Assembly: GCF_000447205.1 (NCBI RefSeq)
Contig: NZ_AUWY01000116.1
Location: forward strand, 1-64,000
Source: Sphingobium ummariense RL-3
GTDB taxonomy: Bacteria > Pseudomonadota > Alphaproteobacteria > Sphingomonadales > Sphingomonadaceae
Direction of reading: 5' to 3'
Length of the DNA: 64,000 nt
Below, in pieces: positions 52,209 to 59,939 of the stretch (the stretch's first letter is position 1; each line of letters opens with the position of its first letter). The translations under genes and the position numbers were made by a program. A model generated the notes under the pieces. That model made no database searches, was not told where the DNA came from, and saw only the letters and a list, made by a program, of their open reading frames with translations.

Positions 52209-52519
52209 GAGGCTATCCTTTCGCGTGCGGCACCATTTCATGGCGCTCGTCTGCGTGACGAGGCGGCAGCGGCGGGTGTGACATGGCGAATGAACTTTTT
52301 GCCAGAGCCCGGCACTCCACGTCACGCCCGCCGGCTGCATCGTCCTACCGGCATGGCGGGCACAGGAAACTCGCATTACGAGAGGCAGGATGGAGAATGG
52401 ACGCCCGGCCCTTTCCGGGACGATCTCCGGGGAATTGAAGCGGCGCGGATTCACGTCCTTCGGGCCGACTGTCACCTGCGGGTGGATGCAGGGGGGTCGC
52501 TCATGATGGGCAAGGCCAG
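52209..52519. other. Intergenic region without a recognised gene
   Basis: These 311 bases separate the AhpD-like gene from the cytochrome b561 gene; both flanking genes are on the minus strand. A plus-strand frame of about 56 codons (from ATG 52353 to the TAA at 52521) is open, but it has no family I recognise and no convincing ribosome-binding site. I leave it unassigned. Confidence 0.4.
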
Positions 52520-53098
52520 CTAATCGTCGGCATCGTCCTGCTTCGGCGAGACCCCCGCCCGCCGATGGCCGACCGTCATGCTTCGCAGCACGCCGTCGCG
52601 GCGGATGAGGCCGTGCATCAGGGCTGCGGAAAGGTGCGCGAGGATCAGCGCGAAGAACAGCAGCGCCACCACCGTATGCGCCTGCCGCAGGAAGGCGTAC
52701 AGTGCCAGGTCTCGCGGCAGGATCGCAGGGAGCGCCATGCTCTTGGTCAGGAGCACGGGATAACCGCCGGCGGACAGCATGGCCCACCCGATGAACGGCA
52801 TGCCCGCCATCGCAAGGTAGAGCAGGATGTGAGAAGCCACGGCGGCCCGCTTTTGGATGCGGGGCAGATCGTCAGGCAACGCCGGCGCGCCGGTCATGAT
52901 CCGAAGCGGCAGGCGCAGAAGCACCAGCAGCAGGATCGCGATGCCAAGCGGCCTGTGCAGCGCCAGCAGGGTGACATAGGCGGTACCCGTCGTCGAAACC
53001 ATGCCGACGCCGATGAACAGCATGGCGAGTACGGCGGCGGCCATCAACCAGTGGAGCGCGCGCAGGGCTGGGTGAAAGTCCGGCGAATGGCGGCTCAT
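52520..53098 (-). CDS. Cytochrome b561 family protein
   Basis: A 192-residue four-helix membrane protein of the bacterial b561 type: FHPALRALHWLMAAAVLAML (heme His in helix 1), TLLALHRPLGIAILLLVLLR, ASHILLYLAMAGMPFIGW and RQAHTVVALLFFALILAHL. It would carry b-type heme and pass electrons between quinol and a periplasmic acceptor. ATG 53098 overlaps the stop of the catalase-fold gene by four bases, so it may supply electrons to that periplasmic-side protein. A 5' extension of the frame was rejected. Confidence 0.9.
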   Translation of the reverse strand: MSRHSPDFHPALRALHWLMAAAVLAMLFIGVGMVSTTGTAYVTLLALHRPLGIAILLLVLLRLPLRIMTGAPALPDDLPRIQKRAAVASHILLYLAMAGMPFIGWAMLSAGGYPVLLTKSMALPAILPRDLALYAFLRQAHTVVALLFFALILAHLSAALMHGLIRRDGVLRSMTVGHRRAGVSPKQDDADD

Positions 53099-54174
53099 CG
53101 CGCGCGCTCCTTTGTGAGGTCCTGACCAACGGCGCTGGGATGGGCGCCTTCCGATGCGCGACGGGTGAAGGAAGAGGAATAGGCCTTGGACCGGGCCGCC
53201 AGTAGCGGATCGTCGGAGAGGGCAATTCCGGGAGGAAGGATGGTCGGATCGAAGTTCACATCCCGGCACGCACCGGCCTCTTCGGATTGAACGGCATCGA
53301 TCGCCAGCGTCCCTGCATCGATCGTGCGGTGCGGGCCGGTCCAGGCGACGGTCGCCTTGTCGGTCACGTCCGCAGGGTTGGCAACGACCAGCTTGAGGTG
53401 CCAGCGCGACGGCACCTTGGCGGTGCGCGCGATCATTTCGTTGAACAGATAGTCGCGGGGCAATAGCTCCAGATGTTTCTTGTCGAGCCCCGGCCCGCTC
53501 GCTTCGGGTTCGAACTGCCAGCGCACGAAGCGGGTGACGTCACGATCGCCGGTGAAGCGAAAGGCATTGATGCTGTAGTAGGTCGCGGTGGCGAAGCTGC
53601 CCGGCAGTACGGCCTTGGCCATATAGTCCTGGAACGCCTTGACCTCCGGGTGGGCGGCAAGGAACGGCTTCATCGCGGCGGGATCGGGTTTTCCGGTCGC
53701 CGGGTCGGGCTTGCTTGCCCGCTGAAGGGCGATGAAGGAAGCAATGTCGGCAACGGGAAAGATCGGGGTGTGATCCATCGCCAGCCGCCATTCCTGACCG
53801 TCGGGCGACTTCAGGACAAGCGCCATGGAGTGAAACACGTTGCGGCCGTCACTTGCGAGGGGGTTGCCGCCCGCCACGGAAAAGCGGCCGATCACCGGGT
53901 AGCGCCCCGATTTGAATATGCTAGCGTCGGAAAGCGCGCTTCCGGCGCCGTTCGCGGTGAAGCTGCCGGTAAAGCACAGGCCCTTGGCATGGGCGCGGCG
54001 GTAGCCTGGCTTGCTGCCGCCGCCATTATATTCAAGGGCCCGCGTCACGTCGCCGCCGCTGATCCTGCGCGGGCCGATCCATCCCGCCGCCCAGGCAAAC
54101 GCGCCGACGAGCAGCACCACGATAGCTCCGATCAGCGCAAAAGCACCGGAACTCGCGCGTTTTTTGAGAGGCAT
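53095..54174 (-). CDS. Membrane-anchored catalase-fold peroxidase (SrpA family)
   Basis: The 359-residue protein has one N-terminal transmembrane helix (about residues 12-32) and then the small catalase fold. Catalase signatures are RAHAKGLCFTGSF with distal His62, VIGRFSVAGGNP with Asn104, and a late heme-ligand Tyr region DPLLAARSKAYSSSFTRR. SrpA-type proteins are shorter than true catalases and usually show peroxidase activity. It would be exposed to the periplasm. Good GGGAAAG ribosome-binding site upstream of ATG 54174. Together with cytochrome b561 it forms a two-gene unit divergent from an ECF sigma factor that probably controls it. Confidence 0.9.
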   Translation of the reverse strand: MPLKKRASSGAFALIGAIVVLLVGAFAWAAGWIGPRRISGGDVTRALEYNGGGSKPGYRRAHAKGLCFTGSFTANGAGSALSDASIFKSGRYPVIGRFSVAGGNPLASDGRNVFHSMALVLKSPDGQEWRLAMDHTPIFPVADIASFIALQRASKPDPATGKPDPAAMKPFLAAHPEVKAFQDYMAKAVLPGSFATATYYSINAFRFTGDRDVTRFVRWQFEPEASGPGLDKKHLELLPRDYLFNEMIARTAKVPSRWHLKLVVANPADVTDKATVAWTGPHRTIDAGTLAIDAVQSEEAGACRDVNFDPTILPPGIALSDDPLLAARSKAYSSSFTRRASEGAHPSAVGQDLTKERAR

Positions 54175-54203
54175 TGGTCACTTTCCCGATTGGCTTGTTT
54201 GGG

Positions 54204-54231
54204 TAGGACGCTGAGGGCGGCGCGTTATTCC
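54204..54231 (-). promoter_or_regulatory. ECF-type promoter of the catalase-fold/cytochrome b561 unit
   Basis: On the minus strand GGAATAA (54231-54225), 14 bases, then CGTCCTA (54210-54204). The sequence and spacing match those of the divergent sigma-factor promoter at 54269-54296. It lies about 30 bases upstream of the catalase-fold start codon. Confidence 0.7.
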
Positions 54232-54268
54232 GCCGATGCGAAAATTTCCTGCCCCGCTATCTTCCACA

Positions 54269-54296
54269 GGAATAATGCCGCTTCGCCCTCGTCTTA
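54269..54296 (+). promoter_or_regulatory. ECF-type promoter of the sigma/anti-sigma unit
   Basis: GGAATAA (54269-54275), 14 bases, then CGTCTTA (54290-54296). It is the mirror of the promoter at 54204-54231, as expected for a sigma factor that transcribes its own gene and its target. The transcript would start near 54303, which favours ATG 54315 as the sigma-factor start. Confidence 0.7.
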
Positions 54297-54314
54297 TGCG
54301 ATATGAGATCCGCC

Positions 54315-54851
54315 ATGTCGCTCAGTGAAGAGATGATCGCGCAAATGCAGCCGCTGATCCCGGCACTGCGCCGCTATGCGCGCGCCATGCTGCGTCATCG
54401 CGACGACGCCGACGACCTCGTACAGGACGTGCTGGAGCGAGCCATCGGGGGCTGGCACGGCCGCCGCAAAGGGGCGAGCCTGCGTTCCTGGCTCTTCACC
54501 ATCCTGCATAACCTGGCCCTGGATCGGCTGCGAAGACTGGCTCGGCGTGGTATGGCCGCCCCGCTGGAGAGTGTTTCAGAAGCGCGCCTCGCCACGCCAG
54601 CCTCCCAGGAGCACGGCACGCAGACCCGCGATGTGCTCGCTCTCATCGCCCTCTTGCCGGCGGACCAGCGCAGCGTGCTGTTGCTCGTGGCGGTCGAGGA
54701 GTTGAGCTATGCCGAAGCCGCCGCCGTGCTCGATGTGCCGCAAGGCACGGTCATGTCGCGCCTTGCGCGGGCAAGAGAGCGGTTGCGGCGAATGATGGAT
54801 GAAAACGTGCAAACCCCGTTCGAAAAACCTGCGCTCAGGATCGTCCCATGA
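54315..54851 (+). CDS. ECF-family RNA polymerase sigma factor
   Basis: A 178-residue ECF sigma factor with region 2 (ALRRYARAMLRHRDDADDLV, QDVLERAIG) and region 4 (LLPADQRSVLLLVAVEELSY, AEAAAVLDVPQGTVMSRLAR). It directs RNA polymerase to a small stress regulon. The likely promoter motif, GGAATAA-N14-CGTCYTA, is found before this gene and before the divergent catalase-fold gene. ATG 54315 is preferred over 54303 because the latter would coincide with the transcription start. The stop overlaps the anti-sigma start as ATGA. Confidence 0.92.
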   Translation: MSLSEEMIAQMQPLIPALRRYARAMLRHRDDADDLVQDVLERAIGGWHGRRKGASLRSWLFTILHNLALDRLRRLARRGMAAPLESVSEARLATPASQEHGTQTRDVLALIALLPADQRSVLLLVAVEELSYAEAAAVLDVPQGTVMSRLARARERLRRMMDENVQTPFEKPALRIVP

Positions 54852-55621
54852 ATGAAGGGCCCATCACCGAGGCGGACCTGCAAGCGCATGTCGATGGACG
54901 TCTGCCACTCGAGCGCGCGGAAGGAGTGGACGCCTGGCTGCGTGCGCACCCGGAAGATGCCGCCCGGCTTGCCGCCTATCGGGCGCAGAACGATGTTCTG
55001 CGCTCCGCACTCGGCGCCATCGCGGATGAGCCCCTTCCCCCGGCCCTGGATTTGCGCTTGCGGAATCGTGATCGGCAACGCTGGCGGCTTCGTTCCGGAC
55101 TGAAGGCAGCAGGCATCGGGGCTTTGGTACTGCTGAGCGGCGCTACCGGCTGGGGATTGCGGGGCTGGACCATGCCGTCCACCGTAGGGACTGCGGCCCT
55201 CGCCCGCGAGGCGGCATCGAGTTACGCTGTCTATGCCAGCGACGCCGCACGGCCAGTGGAACTCCCCGCGTCGGATCGTTTCGCTCTCGACGGCTGGTTC
55301 TCGAAACGTCTGTCACGACCGATCCGCGCGCCGGACCTGCAGCGCGCCGGGCTGGCGCTCATCGGTGGGCGGCTCGTCGCGACGGCGCATGGTCCCGCCG
55401 GGCTGTACCTATACCGGGATGCTGCCGGTCGCAGGATCGCCCTTTACGTTCGCCCGATGGAGGTGGATGGCACGGACCACATGAAGCCCCGCCTGGAGGA
55501 CGGCGTTGCCGGCTGGACCTGGGCCGACAAGGGGCTGGGTTTCGGCGTGTTCGGAGCAGCGCCCCGCACCGACCTGCAAAGCGCCGCCGATCTGGTGCGG
55601 TCGCAGTTTCTGCAGACCTGA
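54848..55621 (+). CDS. Transmembrane anti-sigma factor
   Basis: The 257-residue protein has a cytoplasmic N-terminal segment of about 85 residues (TEADLQAHVDGRLPLERAEG, resembling the zinc-less anti-sigma domain of RsiW/FecR-like regulators). One transmembrane helix (about residues 88-108, GIGALVLLSGATGWGLRGW) and a periplasmic domain follow. It should hold the ECF sigma factor at the membrane until a periplasmic, probably oxidative, signal is received. Coupled to the sigma gene by a four-base overlap. Confidence 0.88.
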   Translation: MNEGPITEADLQAHVDGRLPLERAEGVDAWLRAHPEDAARLAAYRAQNDVLRSALGAIADEPLPPALDLRLRNRDRQRWRLRSGLKAAGIGALVLLSGATGWGLRGWTMPSTVGTAALAREAASSYAVYASDAARPVELPASDRFALDGWFSKRLSRPIRAPDLQRAGLALIGGRLVATAHGPAGLYLYRDAAGRRIALYVRPMEVDGTDHMKPRLEDGVAGWTWADKGLGFGVFGAAPRTDLQSAADLVRSQFLQT

Positions 55622-55683
55622 CCCCGCTCCGGCGCGGCGGCAAACGGCCGAGATCGTCATTCCATCGATCACACGTCTTTCCG

Positions 55684-56001
55684 GTGGTGATGCGGATGTC
55701 GTCTCGCTTCTTTGCCAACGCGCTGACGGTGGACGAACTTGCTCAAGTGGCGGCGCTGTCGCCCCGTCAGGTCAGTCGCGCCTTTCGCGCCGAAACCGGC
55801 CAGACTCCTGCCAAGGCGGTGGAACAGATCAGGCCGGAAGCCGCGCGCCCGATGCTGGAGGAAACCCCTCACCCTATGGAGCAGGTCGCGCGCGAAAGCG
55901 GCTTTTCAGACCTGGGCCGCATGCGCGAAGCCTTCATGCGGCAGCGTTCGGCGGCCCTGCGCAACTGCTCGACCGCCTCGCGGCGCGGGCGGTCGATATA
56001 G
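55684..56001 (+). pseudogene. AraC/GlxA-type regulator, DNA-binding domain remnant
   Basis: The frame encodes most of an AraC-type double helix-turn-helix: LTVDELAQVAALSPRQVSRA, FRAETGQTPAKAVEQIR and MEQVARESGFSDLGRMREAF. The amidase-like N-terminal domain of GlxA-family regulators is missing and the C-terminal end (RQRSAALRNCSTASRRGRS) departs from the family after REAFMR, as after a frameshift. At about 105 codons it is unlikely to be a complete regulator. It lies in a zone with another decayed gene (Hsp20). Confidence 0.65.
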
Positions 56002-56093
56002 GGCATCACCCACTCCCCGGATGTGACCATGCCGCGCATCGCAACGAAGGCCGTTGCACCTTCCGATCGTAGGCGCCCTTTCGCTTCCCCCCT

Positions 56094-56486
56094 TCAGGCT
56101 GCCTGCTTGACCGCCTGGGGCCGGGTCAACGACGCGGCTTCCTGCTTGACGCTCTTCATCACATCACCCGCGGCGTGGGAGCTGCGTTCGGCCAGCTTGG
56201 CGGCTTCGGCGGAATAATCCTTCGCTGCCGCCTCGTAGAAAACCAGCATCGCGTCGAAAACTTCCTTGAAAGCATTGGCATGCGCTATCCGGTCGGCCAG
56301 ATGCAGATCCGCGTCGCAGCGATGCTTCACGAAGGCGACCATTTCCCGCTGCTCTTCGAGCAGGGCCTTGAGCCCTGCCGCCTGCAACCGGGGGAGTGCG
56401 AGCAGCATTTCTTCGTAATCCGGAAGCCCCGGCTGGAGCGGAAACCAGGATTGCCATGCGCTGGTTATAGGGGTTGGCGTCGTCAT
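56094..56486 (-). CDS. Phasin family protein
   Basis: The 130-residue protein resembles phasins, amphipathic helical proteins that coat polyhydroxyalkanoate granules. It has the aromatic N-terminal PITSAWQSWFPLQPGLPDYE, a long helical stretch LLALPRLQAAGLKALLEEQR and DAMLVFYEAAAKDYSAEAAK, and an Ala/Lys-rich tail. ATG 56486 has GAGGA upstream; a frame extending to 56609 was rejected. No PHA synthase is in the window. It stands alone next to a decayed Hsp20 gene. Confidence 0.75.
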   Translation of the reverse strand: MTTPTPITSAWQSWFPLQPGLPDYEEMLLALPRLQAAGLKALLEEQREMVAFVKHRCDADLHLADRIAHANAFKEVFDAMLVFYEAAAKDYSAEAAKLAERSSHAAGDVMKSVKQEAASLTRPQAVKQAA

Positions 56487-56615
56487 TGTGCATATCCTCG
56501 CAGGCGACAGTGGAAAAAGGCGCGCCGCGGCACTGCCCTCGGCAACCAGACGATCCTCGCGCCGTCCGCGGGCTGGTGGAATCCGGAAAAATACTAATGA
56601 TGACATCACGTCGGC

Positions 56616-56815
56616 TCACGCCTTCTCGATCGCGATCTTGCGCGTATGCGCGGCCGCTTTCTCGTCTTTGGCCAGCGTCACCGTCAGGACGCCGTCCTTG
56701 AACTGCGTCTTGATGACGATGATGGCCTATGCCTTCCTGCAGAGCCGCCGGATCGCTCAGGCCGGACGGAAAAGAGCGGTCGGCCCGCCGCCGCAAGCGC
56801 CAGTCACCCTTCTGC
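56616..56815 (-). pseudogene. Hsp20-type small heat-shock protein, frameshifted C-terminal remnant
   Basis: Read on the minus strand, the last frame gives FKDGVLTVTLAKDEKAAAHT then RKIAIEKA and a stop at 56618-56616, the standard alpha-crystallin-domain end of Hsp20 proteins. Just upstream, in another frame, are GDWRLRRRADRSFPSGLSDP and AALQEGI, matching the preceding RERxxxSFxRSFxLP part. At least one frameshift separates them, and the N-terminal half is missing. The remnant lies between the phasin and the CysQ-like gene. Confidence 0.6.
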
Positions 56816-56829
56816 CAAAGTAGAGACGC

Positions 56830-57627
56830 TCAGCCCTGCCCCAATATCTCGCGCGCCCTCGGCGCCAGGCGCTCGGTCGCGGCATGGTGGATGCCGGGCG
56901 CCGCGCACAGCAGTCCGAAGGCGGTGGGATCGGGCCGGTTGAAGGACAGCGGATCGCCCAGCGCATCGGTCACCACCGCGCCGGCTTCCAGCGCGATCAG
57001 CGCGGCGGCGGCGACGTCCCATTCATTGCCCCAGCGCACCGTCGCCACCAGGTCGGCCTCGTCCGCCGCCACCATCGCCATGCGCAGCGCGATGCTGTTG
57101 GGCTTTTCCACCGTTACCAGGTCGCGGTCGGCACGGGGAAGCTGGTCGGCGGGAACCCGCGCACCTGCCAGTTCGGTGCGACCGCCGGCTCGCAGCGTCC
57201 GTCCGTTGCGTGTCGCCCCGGCCCCCGCCTGGGCGATCCACAGTTCGTTTCGGGCCGGCGCCGCCAGAATGCCGAGCCGCACCTGCCCATGCTCCACCAG
57301 CGCCGCCGACACGGCCCAACCGGGCCGCCCGCGCAGATAGTCGCGCGTTCCGTCGATCGGATCGACCACCCAGACCCGCGGCAGGTCCAGCCGGTGCACG
57401 GTGTCCGCGGTCTCCTCCGACAGCCAGCCCGCCGATGGATCGAGCGCCGACAGGCTCGCGCGCAGCATGGCGTCGATTTCCAGGTCGGCTTCGCACACCG
57501 GCTGTCCGGGCAGCTTTTCCCACTGGCGCACCTGCGTCCGGCCGCCCGCCCAGAGCGTCAGAGCCCGGTCGGCGGCGTCGGAAACCGCCGCCACCAGCCC
57601 GCGCAGATGGGGGTCAACCGCCGGCAA
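56830..57627 (-). CDS. Inositol monophosphatase / CysQ-like phosphatase
   Basis: A 265-residue lithium-sensitive phosphatase-fold enzyme. Metal-binding motifs are present: EADLEIDAML, GWLSEET, VVDPIDGTRDYLRGRPGW and the late WDVAAAALIALEAGAVVTD. Family members hydrolyse 3'-phosphoadenosine 5'-phosphate (CysQ), inositol phosphates or histidinol phosphate; the exact substrate is not clear, with CysQ the most common annotation for neighbours of pmbA. The only fitting start is TTG 57627, inside the last codons of pmbA. Confidence 0.87.
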   Translation of the reverse strand: MPAVDPHLRGLVAAVSDAADRALTLWAGGRTQVRQWEKLPGQPVCEADLEIDAMLRASLSALDPSAGWLSEETADTVHRLDLPRVWVVDPIDGTRDYLRGRPGWAVSAALVEHGQVRLGILAAPARNELWIAQAGAGATRNGRTLRAGGRTELAGARVPADQLPRADRDLVTVEKPNSIALRMAMVAADEADLVATVRWGNEWDVAAAALIALEAGAVVTDALGDPLSFNRPDPTAFGLLCAAPGIHHAATERLAPRAREILGQG

Positions 57628-58960
57628 CGGTCATCCCGTCTATGCGGATCGTCGGCACGTTCATGGCGTAGCGGAACTGCAGGTCGCTGGCCGGCACCAG
57701 GGCGCGGAACATGTCCTTCAGGTTGCCCGCGATGGTGATTTCCGACACGGCCTGCGTCACGGCGCCATTTTCGATCAGGAAGCCCGCCGCGCCCCGGCTG
57801 TAATCGCCGGTGACGCCGTTCACGCCCATGCCGATCAGCTCGGTGACGTAGAGGCCGCGCTTCACGTCGCTCATCAGCTCGCCCGGCGTCGCGCTGCCGG
57901 GCTGCATGTGCACATTGCTGACACCCGCGCCCGGCGCGCCGGCGCCGCCCCGGCTGGCATGGCCGGTAGGCGCCAGGCCCAGCTGCCGCGCCGACGCGCT
58001 GTCGAGCAGCCAGCCGGTCAGCACGCCTTCGTCGATCAACGCGCGGCGCTCCACCGGCAACCCCTCGCCGTCGAACGGGCGCGAGCGCAGCCCGCGCGGA
58101 CGCAGCGGATCGTCGATGATGGTGACGCCCGCGTCGAACAGCGCCGCGCCCAGGCTGTCGAGCAGAAAGCTCGACCGGCGGGCGATGGCCGGGCCGACGA
58201 TGCCGCCGATCAGATGGCCGACCAGGCTGGAGCCGATGCGCGGATCGAAGATCACCGGCATCACGCCGCTTTCGACCTTCACGGGGTTGAGCCGCGCGAC
58301 GGCCCGCTGCCCGGCGCGAACGCCGATCGCCTCGGCGTCGTCCATGTCCTCCAGATGCCGGCTGTTATGGCTGGCATGGTCGCGCTGCATGCCCGCGCCC
58401 GTGCCGGCGAGCACGCTGGCCCAGGTCGAATGGCTGGTGCCCGCATAGGCGCCCGCAAAGCCATGGCTGGTGGCGAGGGCCAGCTGGCTGCGGCCGTTCG
58501 CCGCGCCGCCCCCTTCGCTGTTGGTGATGCCCGGCACGCCGCGTGCCGCCTCCTCGGCAATCAATGCACGCTCGCGCAGCGCCGCCGGCTCGGGCTCCTC
58601 CGCATCGGCGAGGTCGAGCGAGGGCGGGCGCTTGCGCAGCAATCGGTCCTCGGGCGCCAGGCCCGCATAGGGATCTTCCGGCGCCTCGCGCGCCATGGCG
58701 ATCGCGCGATCGACCAGCGTGCCGAGCGTCGCCGGGTTCATGTCCGAAGCGGAGATGGTGGCCGACCGCTGGCCGATGAAGACGCGCAGCCCGATTTCCT
58801 CGCCCTCGGACCGCTCGACATCCTCCAGCGCGCCCAGGCGCACCGAGACGGTGGTCGACGCGTTGCAGGCATAGACCGCGTCGGCCGCGTCCGCCCCCGC
58901 CCTGCGCGCCGCCGTGACGAGATCCTGCGCGCGAGACTGGGCTTCTTCGAGACTGAGCAT
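57614..58960 (-). CDS. pmbA: TldD/PmbA family metalloprotease
   Basis: PmbA (TldE) with TldD forms a cytosolic metalloprotease that matures peptide antibiotics and degrades small unfolded peptides. The 448-residue product is full length: N-terminal VSVRLGALEDVERSEGEEIG, central PVIFDPRIGSSLVGHLIGGI, and C-terminal DVKRGLYVTELIGMGVNGVT followed by GDYSRGAAGFLIENG, all family hallmarks. The zinc motif HExxxH belongs to TldD and is absent, consistent with PmbA. ATG 58960 begins the family N terminus with GAGG nearby. The frame extending to 59173 overlaps nudC and was rejected. Confidence 0.93.
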   Translation of the reverse strand: MLSLEEAQSRAQDLVTAARRAGADAADAVYACNASTTVSVRLGALEDVERSEGEEIGLRVFIGQRSATISASDMNPATLGTLVDRAIAMAREAPEDPYAGLAPEDRLLRKRPPSLDLADAEEPEPAALRERALIAEEAARGVPGITNSEGGGAANGRSQLALATSHGFAGAYAGTSHSTWASVLAGTGAGMQRDHASHNSRHLEDMDDAEAIGVRAGQRAVARLNPVKVESGVMPVIFDPRIGSSLVGHLIGGIVGPAIARRSSFLLDSLGAALFDAGVTIIDDPLRPRGLRSRPFDGEGLPVERRALIDEGVLTGWLLDSASARQLGLAPTGHASRGGAGAPGAGVSNVHMQPGSATPGELMSDVKRGLYVTELIGMGVNGVTGDYSRGAAGFLIENGAVTQAVSEITIAGNLKDMFRALVPASDLQFRYAMNVPTIRIDGMTVAGG

Positions 58961-59036
58961 GGAGGGGAAACGTTCCTTGAGCGAAAGAGATGCCGCCTTA
59001 CGCGCTCGGGCCGGGGCGTGCAATGGAGGGGCGGGT

Positions 59037-59939
59037 TCAGGCGGTCTCCCGCCCGTCCAGCCAGTGGCGCAGCAGGTGCCAGGCGACCGCCATGGGCGGC
59101 GGCGCGCGGAAGGGCGCATCCTCTTCCCCCGCCAGCGCCGCGCGGACCCCTTGCGCATCACACCAGAAGGCATGCTCGATCTCGGTCTCGTCCAGCGTCA
59201 GCGCGTCGTCGCGCGCCATGCCGATGCAGGCGATCATCAGCGAGGACGGGAACGGCCAGGGCTGGCTCATGACATAGCGCACCGCCTCCACCCTGATCCC
59301 CGCTTCCTCGTGCAGCTCGCGCGCGACGGCTTCCTCGATCGTCTCGCCAGGCTCGACGAAACCGGCGAGCGCCGAATAACGGCCCGGCGGGAAGCGGTGC
59401 TGGCGCCCCAGCAACACGCGCCCCTCATGCTCGGCCAGCATGATGACCACGGGATCGACGCGCGGGAAATGCTCCGCGCCGCAATTCCCGCACTTGCGCG
59501 CCCAACCTGCCTTGTGTGCCGTCGTTTTCCCGCCACAGACCGAGCAGAAGCCGTGCCGCGCATGCCAGTCGACCAGGCTGCGCGCAGTGCCGTAGAGGGC
59601 AAGGTCCGCCGCAGTCAGTTCGGCCGCTACTTCCCAGACCCGCGGCGCATAAATGCCGCCATGCGGGAGTCCGGCCACCAGCTGCGCGAAGACCGGCACG
59701 TCGTCCCGATAGCCGAGCAGCACATGCTCCGCCGGATCGGTGCCCGCCGGCAGCGGGTCGAGGACAATGCGCCCCGCCTCGGCCACCGGATCGAGCCCGT
59801 CCAGCCGCAGGCGCAGCGCGGCCGGATGCGCCAGGCTCTCCAGGAACAGCGCGGGATCGCTGCGCACCGGATCGGCCCGGTCCAGCGTGCCGCCGACGAA
59901 CCCCGGCAACCGGCCGCGCAATGGATCAGTGCCGTGCAT
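59037..59939 (-). CDS. nudC: NADH pyrophosphatase / NAD-cap RNA hydrolase NudC
   Basis: NudC cleaves NAD(H) and removes NAD caps from RNA. The 300-residue enzyme has the N-terminal beta domain, a four-Cys zinc ribbon (FCSVCGGKTTAHKAGWARKC with GNC following, about residues 130-155) and the Nudix box GFVEPGETIEEAVARELHEE, then the NADH-specific SQPWPFPSSLMI motif. The stop codon lies 76 bases before pmbA. It overlaps the end of mutY by 14 bases, so mutY and nudC are coupled. Confidence 0.95.
   Translation of the reverse strand: MHGTDPLRGRLPGFVGGTLDRADPVRSDPALFLESLAHPAALRLRLDGLDPVAEAGRIVLDPLPAGTDPAEHVLLGYRDDVPVFAQLVAGLPHGGIYAPRVWEVAAELTAADLALYGTARSLVDWHARHGFCSVCGGKTTAHKAGWARKCGNCGAEHFPRVDPVVIMLAEHEGRVLLGRQHRFPPGRYSALAGFVEPGETIEEAVARELHEEAGIRVEAVRYVMSQPWPFPSSLMIACIGMARDDALTLDETEIEHAFWCDAQGVRAALAGEEDAPFRAPPPMAVAWHLLRHWLDGRETA

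Noticed and set aside
52353..52523. A possible small plus-strand gene between the AhpD-like and cytochrome b561 genes
   Set aside because: No recognised family, weak ribosome-binding site and overlap with the cytochrome gene end.
54303..54314. Upstream ATG of the ECF sigma factor
   Set aside because: It coincides with the predicted transcription start; ATG 54315 gives a short leader and the usual N terminus.
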